Counted from the first letter of the stretch, positions 7,987 through 18,079 are shown. The stretch: DNA of 64,000 bases from Lonsdalea iberica (GCF_002111585.1 NZ_LUTP01000011.1:1-64000); one strand, 5' to 3'. The notes: generated by a model not told the origin, from the sequence alone. A program made the numbers and translations.

Positions 7987-9441
7987 TTAGTCGCCGCAGG
8001 GTGCAGCGCTGGCGCCATCGCGGACCAGATCGCGTGGAAGCGTGTTTTTAAAACGGCTGCCGATGCGTTTTGCGATTCCCAACGTGGTGTTGCGCCAGGT
8101 TAACAGTGCTTCGCTAACATCGGGCATCGCTTCGGGGTAGACATCCTTTCCCTGAAACCACGCCTGGGTCTCTGCGGCATTCAGTTCAAACGCGGAGAAT
8201 GCGGTTGTATCACCCAATGCGACAATTGCCTCATGCTGCCAGCGATACCCTTTGGCATAGCGCTCAGCTAGCTTGATTCCAACTCTGGAGAAGCGGACTT
8301 TACCCAGTAACGGCGTCAACGCGACGGGGAACAACCAGATTTCATCATCGCGCTGCCACAATTGAAGCTGCTTTTCGCACCATTTGATGCCCTGCTGACG
8401 AGCCGCGTCAATCAGTAGCTGCGCGACTTTGCCCTGTAGAGGACTAAACGGGAATTTGCCCATTTTAAAACCGGGATGCGGCAATGGCGGCACGCTGGCG
8501 GTTTTTCTCAGACGTGCGACGAAGAATCCCTCGCTATCGAAAATTTGAGGGAAAACGTGCAGAAAACCGTCCTCAGTCGCGGCCTGATGTGCTGTTGGGA
8601 ACAGATCGTTCAAAGGTTCAATCTCACAAGCGTCCGGGAATTGTGCTAGCAGCCAGCGGCAAACTTCCTGGTTTTCCTGGTGGTTAAGCGTGCAGGTGGA
8701 GTAGATTAGCGTCCCTCCCGGCTTTAATGCGTGGAACGCACTCATAATCAGCTCGCGCTGGGTCGCAGCGATGCTCACGATACTTTCAAGCGACCAGTGA
8801 CTCATCGCCGCGGGATCTTTCCTGACAACGCCTTCTCCGGAACAAGGGGCATCCAGTAGCACGGCGTCAAAGCTCTCCGGCAATGCGCTGCCGAAGACGC
8901 GCCCGTCAAAATGCGTAAGCGCAGTATTGCTGACGCCGCATCGATGCAAATTAGCATGCAATACTTTTACTCGACTGGCCGCATACTCGTTAGCGACGAT
9001 ACCGCCCTGATTATTCATCAGTGCTGCGATTTGCGTTGTTTTAGAACCCGGAGCCGCTGCCACATCCAGCACGCGTTGTGGCTGAGCTTCACTTGAGAAG
9101 AGCGCGCTGACGGGCAACATTGAGCTGGCCTCTTGGATGTAAAACAAGCCGGCGAGATGCTCAAGCGTGTTGCCGAGCCGCACCGCTTCTTCATCCGTAT
9201 TCGACAGCCAAAATCCGGTCTCACACCAGGGGATGGGTTCCAGCGCCCAGCCATGGGTTGTCGCAAGCGTACAGAAGTCCGCTACGCTAATCTTGAGTGT
9301 GTTGACCCGAATACTGCGACGCAGAGGTCGTTGACAGGCCGCAATAAAATCGTCCATTGAAAGATGGCTTGGCATGATGCGCTGAGTGGCATCGATGAAT
9401 TCGGCTGAGAGCGTTGCTGGGGTAGGTTTGGCCACTGGCAA
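7987..9441 (-). CDS. rsmF: 16S rRNA m5C1407 methyltransferase RsmF
   Basis: Transfers methyl from SAM to C1407 of 16S rRNA in the 30S subunit. The 484 residues compare with 479 in E. coli. The NOL1/NOP2/Sun core shows the SAM-binding [11 protein letters not shown] at about 128-137, DAPCSGEG with C200, and STCTL with catalytic C250. The C-terminal PUA-like part ends [22 protein letters not shown]. The start is TTG at 9441, with GTG at 9435 as an alternative after a weak GGAA site. Divergent from msrC; the yebS-yebT pair that lies between them in E. coli is absent. Confidence 0.95.
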   Translation of the reverse strand: MPVAKPTPATLSAEFIDATQRIMPSHLSMDDFIAACQRPLRRSIRVNTLKISVADFCTLATTHGWALEPIPWCETGFWLSNTDEEAVRLGNTLEHLAGLFYIQEASSMLPVSALFSSEAQPQRVLDVAAAPGSKTTQIAALMNNQGGIVANEYAASRVKVLHANLHRCGVSNTALTHFDGRVFGSALPESFDAVLLDAPCSGEGVVRKDPAAMSHWSLESIVSIAATQRELIMSAFHALKPGGTLIYSTCTLNHQENQEVCRWLLAQFPDACEIEPLNDLFPTAHQAATEDGFLHVFPQIFDSEGFFVARLRKTASVPPLPHPGFKMGKFPFSPLQGKVAQLLIDAARQQGIKWCEKQLQLWQRDDEIWLFPVALTPLLGKVRFSRVGIKLAERYAKGYRWQHEAIVALGDTTAFSAFELNAAETQAWFQGKDVYPEAMPDVSEALLTWRNTTLGIAKRIGSRFKNTLPRDLVRDGASAAPCGD

Positions 9442-9691
9442 TTTCCGTTAGGGCATAAGCAAAGCGCGGATTTTAGCATAAAGTGATGACGCGCTGGCCA
9501 GTGGAGGTCTCTGTCGCCCGGGAGGGGCAAATCGGGCGCCAGTGGGAAAGTGAGACTGTCCTGAATTTTACCGGATCCGCATTTGCTGATTTTATGCGAA
9601 TGAATAAATCTAGTAGCATCCCGGTCTGAATCCTTATTTAATGGCGCGTTGGTGTGAAACACTGAGCAGTTTGGAAAGAAAATCTTACCGT

Positions 9692-10189
9692 ATGATGAAA
9701 AAACAAGAATTTTACGAAGAGTTGGTGAGGGATTTGTCGTCACTGATCGCGGGTGAAAACCGATTTATTACTATACTGGCAAACAGCAGCGCCTTGCTGT
9801 TCGAACGGCTGGAACACGTTAACTGGGCCGGTTTTTACCTGCTCGAACAGGATACGTTGTTCCTTGGTCCGTTCCAGGGACGCGTCGCCTGTGTCCGTAT
9901 TCCTGCGGGCAAAGGCGTATGTGGCCGGGCGGTATCGGAAAAACAGGTGCAGCGGGTGGGGGATGTTCACGCATTTCCCGGCCATATCGCTTGTGATGCG
10001 GCAAGCAACGCAGAAATCGTATTGCCGCTGGTGGTCAATGGACAATTTATTGGCGTGCTGGATATCGATAGCCCGGAATATCAGCGGTTCGATGCCGATG
10101 ATGAAGCCGGGTTGAGTGCCGTCGTTTCAACGCTGAATGCCCAACTGGAAAATAGCGATGTACTTAGTTTCATCAATTCTCTCAGTTGA
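9692..10189 (+). CDS. msrC: Free methionine-(R)-sulfoxide reductase MsrC
   Basis: A cytosolic GAF-domain enzyme that reduces free methionine R-sulfoxide. Choosing the ATG at 9692 gives 165 aa, the exact length of E. coli MsrC (YebR); a longer frame from 9641 is not supported. The three redox cysteines are visible as C67 (VACVRIP), C77 (GVCGRAV) and C101 (HIACDAASN). It leads the msrC-proQ-prc group, an arrangement shared with E. coli. Confidence 0.95.
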   Translation: MMKKQEFYEELVRDLSSLIAGENRFITILANSSALLFERLEHVNWAGFYLLEQDTLFLGPFQGRVACVRIPAGKGVCGRAVSEKQVQRVGDVHAFPGHIACDAASNAEIVLPLVVNGQFIGVLDIDSPEYQRFDADDEAGLSAVVSTLNAQLENSDVLSFINSLS

Positions 10190-10284
10190 GACACGGATAA
10201 CGTAGCAATTGCCGATGACGTCATTATAATGACGCCTGTTCATGCCTGCGCCGGTTGGCGAACCCGTTGTAATCAGGAAATTTC

Positions 10285-11007
10285 ATGGAAAATCAACCTA
10301 AGTTGAATAGTAGTAAAGAAGTCATCGCTTATCTGGCAGAGCATTTCCCGCTCTGTTTCTCCATTGAAGGCGAAGCACGACCGTTAAAAATCGGTATTTT
10401 TCAGGATCTGGCCGCTCGTGTGCCCGAGTCCGATAACATCAGTAAAACGCAGTTGCGTTCAGCACTGAGACTCTATACCTCAAGCTGGCGTTATCTGTAT
10501 GGCATCAAGCTGGGAGCACAGCGTGTCGATCTTGACGGTAATCCTTGCGGAGAGCTGGAAGAGCAGCACGTAGAACATGCGCGCAAACAGTTGGAAGAAG
10601 CGAAAGCCCGAGTCCAGGCACGTCGTGCTGAACAGCAGGCTAAGAAACGGGCTGAAGGGGGCGATGCAGCCGAACCTGCGCGTAGACGTCCGTCCGCGAA
10701 TAAAAACGCGCCTCGTCGCGACAACACCGCTTCCGCCGCTCGTAAGCCACGCCAGCCTTCTTCTCGTACAGCACAAACTTCCTCATCGGATCGACCGCGC
10801 CAATCTCGTGCGGCTCGTGACGATCAGCAGGCGCCGCGACAGGCTGTGACGGATATTTCCAGCCTGCACATCGGCCAGGAAATCAAAGTCAGAGCGGGCA
10901 AAAGCGCCATGGATGCCACTGTGCTGGAAGTTGCCAAAGATGGAGTCAGAGTGCAGTTGGCTTCAGGCATGGCGATGATCGTACGCGCAGAACACTTGCA
11001 GTTCTGA
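10285..11007 (+). CDS. proQ: RNA chaperone ProQ
   Basis: A global RNA-binding protein that stabilises small RNAs and mRNA 3' ends. The 240 aa split into an N-terminal FinO-like domain (about 1-120, with [18 protein letters not shown] and [18 protein letters not shown]), a basic disordered linker rich in K, R, A, P and S (about 125-185), and a C-terminal Tudor-like domain ([21 protein letters not shown]). ATG start. It is 19 bases upstream of prc and probably co-transcribed. Confidence 0.97.
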   Translation: MENQPKLNSSKEVIAYLAEHFPLCFSIEGEARPLKIGIFQDLAARVPESDNISKTQLRSALRLYTSSWRYLYGIKLGAQRVDLDGNPCGELEEQHVEHARKQLEEAKARVQARRAEQQAKKRAEGGDAAEPARRRPSANKNAPRRDNTASAARKPRQPSSRTAQTSSSDRPRQSRAARDDQQAPRQAVTDISSLHIGQEIKVRAGKSAMDATVLEVAKDGVRVQLASGMAMIVRAEHLQF

Positions 11008-11026
11008 TACGGAGGCCAACCTCGGC

Positions 11027-13045
11027 ATGAACAAATTCGTAAAATCGACCGTATTGAGCTGCCTTCTGTTGGCGGGCAGCAGCTTTGCCAATGAGAACAT
11101 CACGCGGGTCGATCTGATTCCACAGTTGCAGCCGGAAGCGCAAGATGCCACCGTCAGCGAGCGCGTCTCGTCACGGTTTTTGCGTTCCCATTACCGGCAA
11201 TTCATGCTGGATGAACAGTTCTCAGACAAAATTTTCGCTCGCTACCTCAACATGCTCGACTACAGCCATAATGTGCTGCTAGCGTCTGATGTAGCGCAGT
11301 TCGACAAGCAAAAAGGGCAGTTAGGTCAAGACCTGAACAATGGTCGACTAGACCTGCCGTATGCCTTATACAATCTGGCGCAGAAACGTCGCTTCGAGCG
11401 TTATCAATACGCGTTGTCGCTGCTGAATAAACCGATGAACCTCACGGGCAACGACTACATCGACCTTGATCGAGAGAAAGCGCCTTGGCCGCAGTCGCAG
11501 GACGAGCTAAACCGACTGTGGGACGCAAAGGTTAAGTTCGACTGGCTCAGCCTGAAGCTGACGGAAAAAACCGACAGCGAAATCAAAGATATTTTGACTA
11601 AGCGCTATCAGGCATCGATTCGCCGACTGGTTCAGACCAACAGCGAAGACGTTTTCCAGCTCGTGATGAACTCCCTCGCGCGTGAGATCGACCCCCACAC
11701 CAGCTATCTCTCCCCACGCAATACCGAACAGTTCAACACGGAAATGAGTCTGTCTCTCGAAGGCATCGGCGCCGTATTGCAGATGGATGAAGATTACGCT
11801 GTGATCAATTCCATGGTGCCGGGCGGCCCTGCGATGAAGAGCAAACGCGTTGTGGTCGGCGACCGCATTGTCGCTGTCGGTCAGACTGGAAAACCGATGG
11901 TGGATGTTATTGGATGGCGGTTGGACGATGTCGTCGCGTTGATCAAAGGACCGAAAGGCAGCAAGGTACGCCTTGAGATCCTCCCGGCCGGTAAAGGCAC
12001 GAAGGCTAAAACGGTGACGCTAACGCGTGAGCGTATTCGTCTCGAAGATCGCGCGGTCAAAATGACCATCAAAAAAGCCGGCAAGGATAAAGTCGGCGTA
12101 CTGGATATCCCGGGTTTCTACGTGGGCCTGACTGATGACGTAAAAGTTCAGCTCCAGAAACTGGAAGCCGAGAACGTCAGCAGCGTTATCATTGACCTGC
12201 GGGGGAACGGCGGCGGGGCGCTGACTGAAGCCGTCAGCCTGTCCGGACTGTTTATGCCTAGCGGTCCCGTGGTACAGATTCGCGATAATAACGGCAAGAT
12301 CCGTGAAGACAGCGATACCGACGCCACCCTCTATTACAGAGGTCCGTTGGTGGTCCTGGTCGACCGCTTCAGCGCCTCAGCGTCCGAAATCTTCGCCGCG
12401 GCGATGCAGGATTATGGGCGCGCGTTGATTGTGGGCGAACCGACCTTCGGTAAAGGCACCGTGCAGCAATATCGATCGCTGAATCGCATCTACGATCAGA
12501 TGCTGCGACCGGAATGGCCAGCACTCGGTTCTGTGCAGTACACGATCCAGAAGTTCTACCGTATCAATGGCGGCAGCACCCAGCGTAAGGGCGTAACGCC
12601 TGACATCATCATGCCGACGGGGCTGGAAACGATTGAGACCGGAGAAAAGTTTGAAGACAATGCCTTGCCATGGGACAGTATCAAGCCGGCCGATTACACC
12701 AAAATGGGTGATTTCACCGCGTTATTGCCGGTCCTGAAGGCGGATTACGACCAGCGTATCGCCAAAGATCTGGAGTTTCAGTACATTCAACAGGATGTCG
12801 CTCGCTTCAAGGCGCTCAAAGAGAAACGCGACCGCGTTTCTCTGAATCTGGCCCAGCGCCAGAAAGAGAATAATGACGATGAGGCCATTCGTCTGCAGCG
12901 AATCAATGAGCGGCTGACCCGTCAGGGCAAACCGACGCTGAAGTCTCTGGATGCGCTGCCGAAGGATTATCAGGAGCCGGATCCATATCTGGATCAAACT
13001 GTGCAGATTGCTGAAGATTTAGCGCTGCAAAAACAGGCTAAATGA
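11027..13045 (+). CDS. prc: Tail-specific periplasmic protease Prc (Tsp)
   Basis: A periplasmic S41 serine protease that recognises nonpolar C-termini, processes FtsI and, with NlpI, controls MepS. 672 aa against 682 in E. coli. A signal peptide covers about residues 1-21 (cleavage near SSFA-NEN). The PDZ region is at about 240-330, and the Ser-Lys dyad is S451 (FSASASEIF) and K476 (TFGKGTVQQ), with D462. The substrate-binding and nucleophile region includes NGGGALTEA. The far C-terminus is shorter than in E. coli. Confidence 0.97.
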   Translation: MNKFVKSTVLSCLLLAGSSFANENITRVDLIPQLQPEAQDATVSERVSSRFLRSHYRQFMLDEQFSDKIFARYLNMLDYSHNVLLASDVAQFDKQKGQLGQDLNNGRLDLPYALYNLAQKRRFERYQYALSLLNKPMNLTGNDYIDLDREKAPWPQSQDELNRLWDAKVKFDWLSLKLTEKTDSEIKDILTKRYQASIRRLVQTNSEDVFQLVMNSLAREIDPHTSYLSPRNTEQFNTEMSLSLEGIGAVLQMDEDYAVINSMVPGGPAMKSKRVVVGDRIVAVGQTGKPMVDVIGWRLDDVVALIKGPKGSKVRLEILPAGKGTKAKTVTLTRERIRLEDRAVKMTIKKAGKDKVGVLDIPGFYVGLTDDVKVQLQKLEAENVSSVIIDLRGNGGGALTEAVSLSGLFMPSGPVVQIRDNNGKIREDSDTDATLYYRGPLVVLVDRFSASASEIFAAAMQDYGRALIVGEPTFGKGTVQQYRSLNRIYDQMLRPEWPALGSVQYTIQKFYRINGGSTQRKGVTPDIIMPTGLETIETGEKFEDNALPWDSIKPADYTKMGDFTALLPVLKADYDQRIAKDLEFQYIQQDVARFKALKEKRDRVSLNLAQRQKENNDDEAIRLQRINERLTRQGKPTLKSLDALPKDYQEPDPYLDQTVQIAEDLALQKQAK

Positions 13046-13066
13046 TAAATCTTGCAGTATGAATTA

Positions 13067-13104
13067 CAGGCCCTGGCAAATAATGCCGGGGCCTGTTCCT
13101 TTCT
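13067..13104 (+). terminator. Terminator after prc
   Basis: CAGGCCC (13067-13073) pairs with GGGCCTG (13089-13095), with further pairing inside, followed by TTCCTTTCT. Confidence 0.65.
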
Positions 13105-13189
13105 ATCCCCGTTTTTGCGCCATTCCAACGCCCCTGATTCTCAACGAATCGTCACATTTTCTGTTTTATAACGCCTACCTATGCCTGCT

Positions 13190-13203
13190 TTGATATGTGT
13201 CAA
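13190..13203 (+). promoter_or_regulatory. FNR-like site upstream of the feo operon
   Basis: TTGATATGTGTCAA matches the FNR pattern TTGAT-N4-ATCAA except for one base, and the flanking T and A extend the palindrome. FNR activates feoABC in E. coli under anaerobiosis, when Fe(II) dominates. A degenerate AT-rich, Fur-like stretch lies downstream near 13230-13250 but is not convincing. Confidence 0.6.
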
Positions 13204-13320
13204 ACGCCAATCTGACGACTGAAATATATTAAGAATTATTCTTACTTGTCTTTTTATCTCACAAAGAGACAGCCGTTTAAGCACACTCCCGCACGATAGG
13301 GACAGATAGGAGGTCTGCGG

Positions 13321-13575
13321 ATGACCTTACGTATTCAAACACTGCTCGATATTCCTCTTAACACGCATAGTGTGGTCGCGCGCATACGGCTCGCGGGCGA
13401 ACAGCAACAACGCTTGATGGATCTGGGGATCCGTATCGGACGAGACGTCCGGGTCATTCAGCGCGAGGCTAACCAGCCGCTGATGCTGGCCTCCGGCGAT
13501 AGCCGAATTGCCATCAACTGGGACATGGGTAAGCAGGTATGGGTATCGCCACAGCAGTTCAAAAGGAATGGATAA
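13321..13575 (+). CDS. FeoA-like SH3-fold protein (additional copy)
   Basis: An 84-aa protein with the FeoA core pattern: VARIRLAGEQQQRLMDLGIRIGRD and then VRVIQREANQPLMLA. It precedes the canonical feoA by one base between stop and start, so the two are translationally coupled. E. coli has only one FeoA. Small FeoA proteins act at the cytoplasmic face of the FeoB transporter; the role of a second copy is unclear. AGGAGG lies seven bases upstream of the ATG. Confidence 0.85.
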   Translation: MTLRIQTLLDIPLNTHSVVARIRLAGEQQQRLMDLGIRIGRDVRVIQREANQPLMLASGDSRIAINWDMGKQVWVSPQQFKRNG

Positions 13576-13576
13576 C

Positions 13577-13804
13577 ATGTCATTAGAAACACTGACCGCA
13601 GGAACCCATTGGAAAGTCGTGGGATATCAGAAAGGCGCCGCAGATTACCGTAAGCGCCTACTCGCGCTTGGCGTCACACCGGGCGTCGAATTTACCGTGT
13701 CGCGGGTGGCGCCGCTGGGAGACCCCATCGAACTGCGTGTGCGAGGCTCTGCCATCAGCGTACGTAAAAATGAAGCCAAAATCATGATATTGGAACAGTG
13801 TTAA
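13577..13804 (+). CDS. feoA: Ferrous iron transport protein A
   Basis: 75 aa, the same length as E. coli FeoA. Residues DYRKRLLALGVTPGVEFTV and VAPLGDPIELRVRG are the conserved SH3-like core. The ATG at 13577 (MSLETL) is chosen over an upstream in-frame ATG because AAGGA precedes it and the length fits. FeoA is a cytosolic partner of FeoB. Second gene of the feo operon. Confidence 0.95.
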   Translation: MSLETLTAGTHWKVVGYQKGAADYRKRLLALGVTPGVEFTVSRVAPLGDPIELRVRGSAISVRKNEAKIMILEQC

Positions 13805-13828
13805 TGCTGCTCAGCGAGTAAGGATGTT

Positions 13829-16150
13829 ATGGATACGCAATCCGTTATTTGTGTCGTGGGAAATCCCAACTGCGGTAAAACCACGCTTTTCAACGCGTTG
13901 ACCGGCAGTAAACAGACGGTCGGCAACTGGCCGGGCGTGACGGTAGAAAAAAAAGTCGGAGAATGCCGCCTCAAGGACCGTCGGATCACCTTGGTGGATC
14001 TGCCGGGCGTTTACTCACTCAACCCCTCTTCGGAAAGTTCGGAGGATGAGCGCGTCGCGCGTGATTACATTCTCGCTGGCGAAGCCCAACTGGTATTAAA
14101 CATCGTCGATGCCTCCAATCTGGAGCGCAATCTGTACCTCACTTCACAGCTGCTGGATATGAAAGTGCCGATGGTGGTGGCGGTCAACATGATGGACATC
14201 GCCGTTTCCCGTAAGTTGGATATTGATATGGATGCGCTGCGACGAGAGTTAGGCTGTCCGGTCATCGCGATTACCGCGACGCAGAAGCGGGGGATAAGCT
14301 TGCTCAAGGAAATGTGTCAGGACGCGTTGATGCATCCCGCAGTTCCTCCGGTAGAGGTTCCCTACGACCTGCCTCTGCATGAGGCCGCGCTCTCAATCGC
14401 CGACCTGCTGAAACGCCAATCGCCGAACATGAATGCCTACTGGTCGGCGATCCAGCTATTGGAGCGCGATATCACGATGCGCAGCCAAATCCCGGAAGAT
14501 GTGCTGGCCGTTGCCGACGAAAAGGTTGCGGCGTTGGAAGAACACTACGGCGATGAACTGGATATTTTTCTGGCGGACGCCCGTTATCGGTTCGTGGCGT
14601 CAATTGCCAACCACGCGGTCGTCCGTCGTGGCGAAATGTCGGCCACCTTGACTGACAAAATTGACAGAATTGTGCTGCACCGTTTTTTGGGGATCCCGAT
14701 TTTCCTGCTGGTGATGTACCTGATGTTTATTTTCACCATCAACATCGGCAGCGCCTTCATCGACTTCTTCGACAAACTGTCAGAAACCCTTTTCGTGAAG
14801 GGATTCGGCGAACTCTTGCTGGCGCTCCACTGCCCTGAATGGCTAAAGACGCTGCTCGCCGATGGGGTCGGAACCGGTATTCAGACGGTCTCCACCTTTA
14901 TCCCCGTGATTGCTTGCCTGTACCTTTTCCTATCCTATCTGGAAGACTCCGGTTATATGGCGCGAGCGGCCTTCGTCATGGATCGCTTCATGCGGAGTAT
15001 CGGGCTACCGGGAAAAGCCTTCGTGCCGCTGATCGTCGGCTTCGGCTGTAACGTGCCCGCCGTGATGGCGACGCGTACGATGGAAAAGCATAGCGACAGG
15101 ATCGTCACGGTGATGATGGCGCCGTTTATGTCCTGCGGGGCGCGGTTGCCAGTGTACGTGTTGTTTGCGACGGCATTATTCACTCAGGGCGGCCAAAATC
15201 TGGTCTTCGCTCTATACCTGATTGGTATCGCCGCTGCTATCGGTACAGGTTTTCTGCTGAAAAAGACCGCGCTGCAGGGCGATGCTTCGTCTTTCGTGAT
15301 GGAAATTCCGCCTTACCACTTACCTGGCCTGAACAGCGTACTGGTCAGAACGTGGGAGCGACTGAAAGGCTTTGTGCTGCGGGCTGGCAAGCTGATTATC
15401 GTGGTCGTGACGGTACTGAGCTTCTTCAACTCGCTGGGGACAGACGGCACTTTCGGTAATCAAAACACCCAGAGCTCCGTACTCTCAGCGATTGGCCAGA
15501 AGATAGTGCCAGTCTTCAAACCCATGGGGATCTCGCAGGAGAACTGGCCAGCGGCTGTGGGCGTGTTTACGGGCATTTTCGCCAAGGAAGCAGTTGTCGG
15601 CACACTGGATTCGCTCTACGGCACGATGGCGAGTCAGCAAAGCGGCACCGATCGCGAAGCTGAGCCGCCATTTAGCCTGTGGGGCGGCGCTCAGGAGGCG
15701 CTGGCGACGCTGCCGGAAAACTTCGGCAAGCTCGGCGACGCCTTGCTGAACCCCCTTGGGATTGAAATTGGCGATCTCAGTGATACGGAGACCGTCGCGA
15801 AGGACAATGAATTTTCCGTGACATCGCTGACGGTCATAAGCCAACTGTTCGATGGCCGCCTCGGCGCATTTAGCTATCTGCTGATGATGCTGCTTTACGT
15901 GCCGTGTGTTGCGGCGGTCTCCGCAATCTGGCGTGAGGTGGGGACAGGCTGGACACTGTTCTGCGTCGCCTGGACAATTGAACTGGGTTATGGCGCCGCC
16001 GTGTTGGTGTATCAGGTTGGCCGCTTCGCCTCACATCCGCTGTATTCGACCGTTGCCATCGCCGGCGTCGTCGTCGTGGGGGGCGTCACCGTGCTATTGC
16101 TACGTCATCGCGGGGTATCGCAGCAGCGGCTGGCCCACGATGTGCAATAA
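13829..16150 (+). CDS. feoB: Ferrous iron permease FeoB
   Basis: Inner-membrane Fe(II) transporter, 773 aa as in E. coli. The N-terminal GTPase domain carries G1 VVGNPNCGKTT (residues 9-19), G3 DLPG and G4 VNMMD. A helical GDI region follows, then a membrane part from about 280 with two Gate motifs (FGCNVPAVMATRTME and later VPCVAAVSAIWRE). Start ATG at 13829. It takes up Fe(II) under low oxygen, in keeping with the FNR-like site upstream. Confidence 0.98.
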   Translation: MDTQSVICVVGNPNCGKTTLFNALTGSKQTVGNWPGVTVEKKVGECRLKDRRITLVDLPGVYSLNPSSESSEDERVARDYILAGEAQLVLNIVDASNLERNLYLTSQLLDMKVPMVVAVNMMDIAVSRKLDIDMDALRRELGCPVIAITATQKRGISLLKEMCQDALMHPAVPPVEVPYDLPLHEAALSIADLLKRQSPNMNAYWSAIQLLERDITMRSQIPEDVLAVADEKVAALEEHYGDELDIFLADARYRFVASIANHAVVRRGEMSATLTDKIDRIVLHRFLGIPIFLLVMYLMFIFTINIGSAFIDFFDKLSETLFVKGFGELLLALHCPEWLKTLLADGVGTGIQTVSTFIPVIACLYLFLSYLEDSGYMARAAFVMDRFMRSIGLPGKAFVPLIVGFGCNVPAVMATRTMEKHSDRIVTVMMAPFMSCGARLPVYVLFATALFTQGGQNLVFALYLIGIAAAIGTGFLLKKTALQGDASSFVMEIPPYHLPGLNSVLVRTWERLKGFVLRAGKLIIVVVTVLSFFNSLGTDGTFGNQNTQSSVLSAIGQKIVPVFKPMGISQENWPAAVGVFTGIFAKEAVVGTLDSLYGTMASQQSGTDREAEPPFSLWGGAQEALATLPENFGKLGDALLNPLGIEIGDLSDTETVAKDNEFSVTSLTVISQLFDGRLGAFSYLLMMLLYVPCVAAVSAIWREVGTGWTLFCVAWTIELGYGAAVLVYQVGRFASHPLYSTVAIAGVVVVGGVTVLLLRHRGVSQQRLAHDVQ

Positions 16151-16186
16151 CGTGGCATCTGCAAAAAGGAGACCAGGAGGTAATGC

Positions 16187-16435
16187 ATGACCTTGATAGA
16201 ATTACGCGATTTTGTTCGCGCGAAGCGTAAAGTCTCGGTACATGACATCAGCGTCGCATTTCATGTCGAACCCGGCGTGATTGACGGCATGATGGGCATT
16301 TTGGTACGAAAAGGGCAGGTTCGCTTCCACGCGGCGCCCGTGAGCAGTCAATGCGGCGGTTGCTGCTCCTGTGACAAAAGTCTCAGCCAGTATTACGAGT
16401 GGCTGGAGACGCCCGCAGAGACTGCAACACGCTGA
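16187..16435 (+). CDS. feoC: FeoC, [Fe-S] winged-helix protein of the Feo system
   Basis: 82 aa with an N-terminal winged helix (LIELRDFVRAKRKVSVHDIS) and a cysteine cluster CGGCCSC at about 56-62 that fits the FeoC iron-sulfur loop. In Klebsiella FeoC protects FeoB from FtsH under low oxygen. AGGAGG lies six bases before the ATG. Last gene of the operon, ahead of a terminator. Confidence 0.93.
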   Translation: MTLIELRDFVRAKRKVSVHDISVAFHVEPGVIDGMMGILVRKGQVRFHAAPVSSQCGGCCSCDKSLSQYYEWLETPAETATR

Positions 16436-16452
16436 TCGTTCCGCTCTCATTT

Positions 16453-16491
16453 CCCGCTGAACTTGCGTCAGGTTTAGCGGGTATTTTTTTG
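16453..16491 (+). terminator. Rho-independent terminator of the feo operon
   Basis: CCCGCTGAAC pairs with GTTTAGCGGG (one G-T pair), followed by TATTTTTTTG. Confidence 0.85.
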
Positions 16492-16503
16492 TTCTCCTAG
16501 TGT

Positions 16504-16561
16504 TGTGAAAATGCATCTTGAGTGTTGCATCTTCGGCGATTTCGCTACATGCATTTTCACA
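16504..16561. repeat. Perfect 13-bp inverted repeat upstream of pepT
   Basis: TGTGAAAATGCAT at 16504-16516 and ATGCATTTTCACA at 16549-16561 are exact reverse complements separated by 32 bases. They lie after the feo terminator and about 150 bases before pepT. They could form a hairpin in RNA or two operator half-sites. Confidence 0.7.
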
Positions 16562-16711
16562 TGCTTCTCCTTTTCCAGTTCTGAAGCGGCTTCGGCGGCA
16601 ATTTATAGACTATCGTTATGTAGCGAAACTAACAAAAACTGATGTGACGCAATATTTACCTTGAGAGCCCTCTTCATAATGCAACCTGCGGTCCATCCAA
16701 GGGAGTTAAAG

Positions 16712-17980
16712 ATGGAAAAATTACTCGATCGTTTTTTGAACTACGTATCTTTTGATACCCAATCCAAAACAGGCGTACGGCAAGTGCCGAGCACTGAAGG
16801 GCAATGGAAGCTGGCTCAGGTTTTACAGCAAGAGCTGATGGCCTTGGGATTGGAGCAGGTAACGGTCGGAAAGCATGGCTGTGTGACTGCGACGTTGCCG
16901 GGCAATGTCGCCTGGTTTGTGCCGACCATCGGTTTTATCGCCCATATGGACACGTCCCCGGATTACACCAGTAAACATGTCAATCCGCAGATTGTCGAAA
17001 ACTACCGCGGCGGCGATATCGCGCTGGGCGCGGGGGAAGAGGTGTTGTCGCCGGTCATGTTCCCCGTGCTGCATCAACTGCTGGGGCATACGCTAATCAC
17101 CACCGACGGTAAAACGTTACTGGGCGCTGACGACAAAGCCGGCATCGCCGAGATCATCACCGCCATCGTTCGACTTAAAAAGCGGCAAATCCCGCATGGC
17201 GATATCCGCATCGCCTTTACGCCGGATGAGGAAGTGGGGAAAGGCGCTCAGTATTTTGATGTGGAGGGCTTCGGGGCGGAGTGGGCATATACCGTGGATG
17301 GCGGCGGTATCGGCGAACTGGAGTTCGAAAATTTCAATGCGGCTTCTGCTACGGTCAAAATCGTCGGCAATAACGTTCATCCAGGCAGTGCAAAGGGTGT
17401 GATGGTCAATGCGCTGACGCTCGCGACGCGGTTCCACCAGTTGATGCCGTCCGATGAGTCACCCGAGCATACCGAAGGTTATCAGGGCTTTTATCATCTT
17501 CATGGCATCAAAGGCACGGTCGAACGGGCGGAAATGAAATACATCATTCGCGACTTCGAACGTAGCGGATTTGAACAGCGCAAAAAGAGCATGATGGATA
17601 TCGCCGAACAGGTCGGCAAAGGTCTTCATCCTGAGTGCTATATCGAATTAACCATAACCGACAGCTATTACAACATGCGCGAGCAGGTGGAACAGCATCC
17701 GCATGTTATCGCTCTGGCGCAGCAGGCCATGCGCAAGTGTGGGATTGAACCGGTAATGAAGCCGATCCGCGGCGGCACGGACGGCGCACAGCTCTCTTTC
17801 CGCGGACTACCGTGCCCCAATCTGTTCACCGGCGGCTACAACTATCACGGCAAACATGAGTTCGTCACGGTAGAAGGAATGGAGCGCGCCGTGTCTGTCA
17901 TCATGAATATCGCCGAGCTGACCGCGCAGAATACGCGCGTATCATCGCGAACAAAGCACGATTGTACGGTCAAGATCTAA
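16712..17980 (+). CDS. pepT: Peptidase T (tripeptidase)
   Basis: A cytosolic zinc aminotripeptidase of the M20 family, 422 aa. The ATG at 16712 ([17 protein letters not shown]) is chosen because GGGAG precedes it and it matches the E. coli start. Motifs: [47 protein letters not shown] and [18 protein letters not shown]. coli PepT is 408 aa; here about 14 extra residues follow AELTAQ. In enterics pepT is under FNR control, but no clear FNR site was seen here. Confidence 0.97.
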   Translation: MEKLLDRFLNYVSFDTQSKTGVRQVPSTEGQWKLAQVLQQELMALGLEQVTVGKHGCVTATLPGNVAWFVPTIGFIAHMDTSPDYTSKHVNPQIVENYRGGDIALGAGEEVLSPVMFPVLHQLLGHTLITTDGKTLLGADDKAGIAEIITAIVRLKKRQIPHGDIRIAFTPDEEVGKGAQYFDVEGFGAEWAYTVDGGGIGELEFENFNAASATVKIVGNNVHPGSAKGVMVNALTLATRFHQLMPSDESPEHTEGYQGFYHLHGIKGTVERAEMKYIIRDFERSGFEQRKKSMMDIAEQVGKGLHPECYIELTITDSYYNMREQVEQHPHVIALAQQAMRKCGIEPVMKPIRGGTDGAQLSFRGLPCPNLFTGGYNYHGKHEFVTVEGMERAVSVIMNIAELTAQNTRVSSRTKHDCTVKI

Positions 17981-18030
17981 ACGCGTTACCTTCCAACGCC
18001 ATGATGATGAGTAAAAAGGCGCGCGGAAGA

Positions 18031-18061
18031 TGCCACACATCCCATTTTTGGATGCGTGGCA
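18031..18061. terminator. Hairpin between convergent pepT and roxA
   Basis: TGCCACACATCC and GGATGCGTGGCA pair with one mismatch around a 7-base loop, 20-50 bases after the stop codons of both genes. There is no strong U tract. Confidence 0.5.
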
Positions 18062-18079
18062 ATTGGGCGAATCGGGGGG

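Noticed and set aside
13215-13250. Fur-box-like AT-rich stretch before the feo operon
   Set aside because: Match to the 19-bp consensus is too poor to call by eye, unlike the clear site at sitA.
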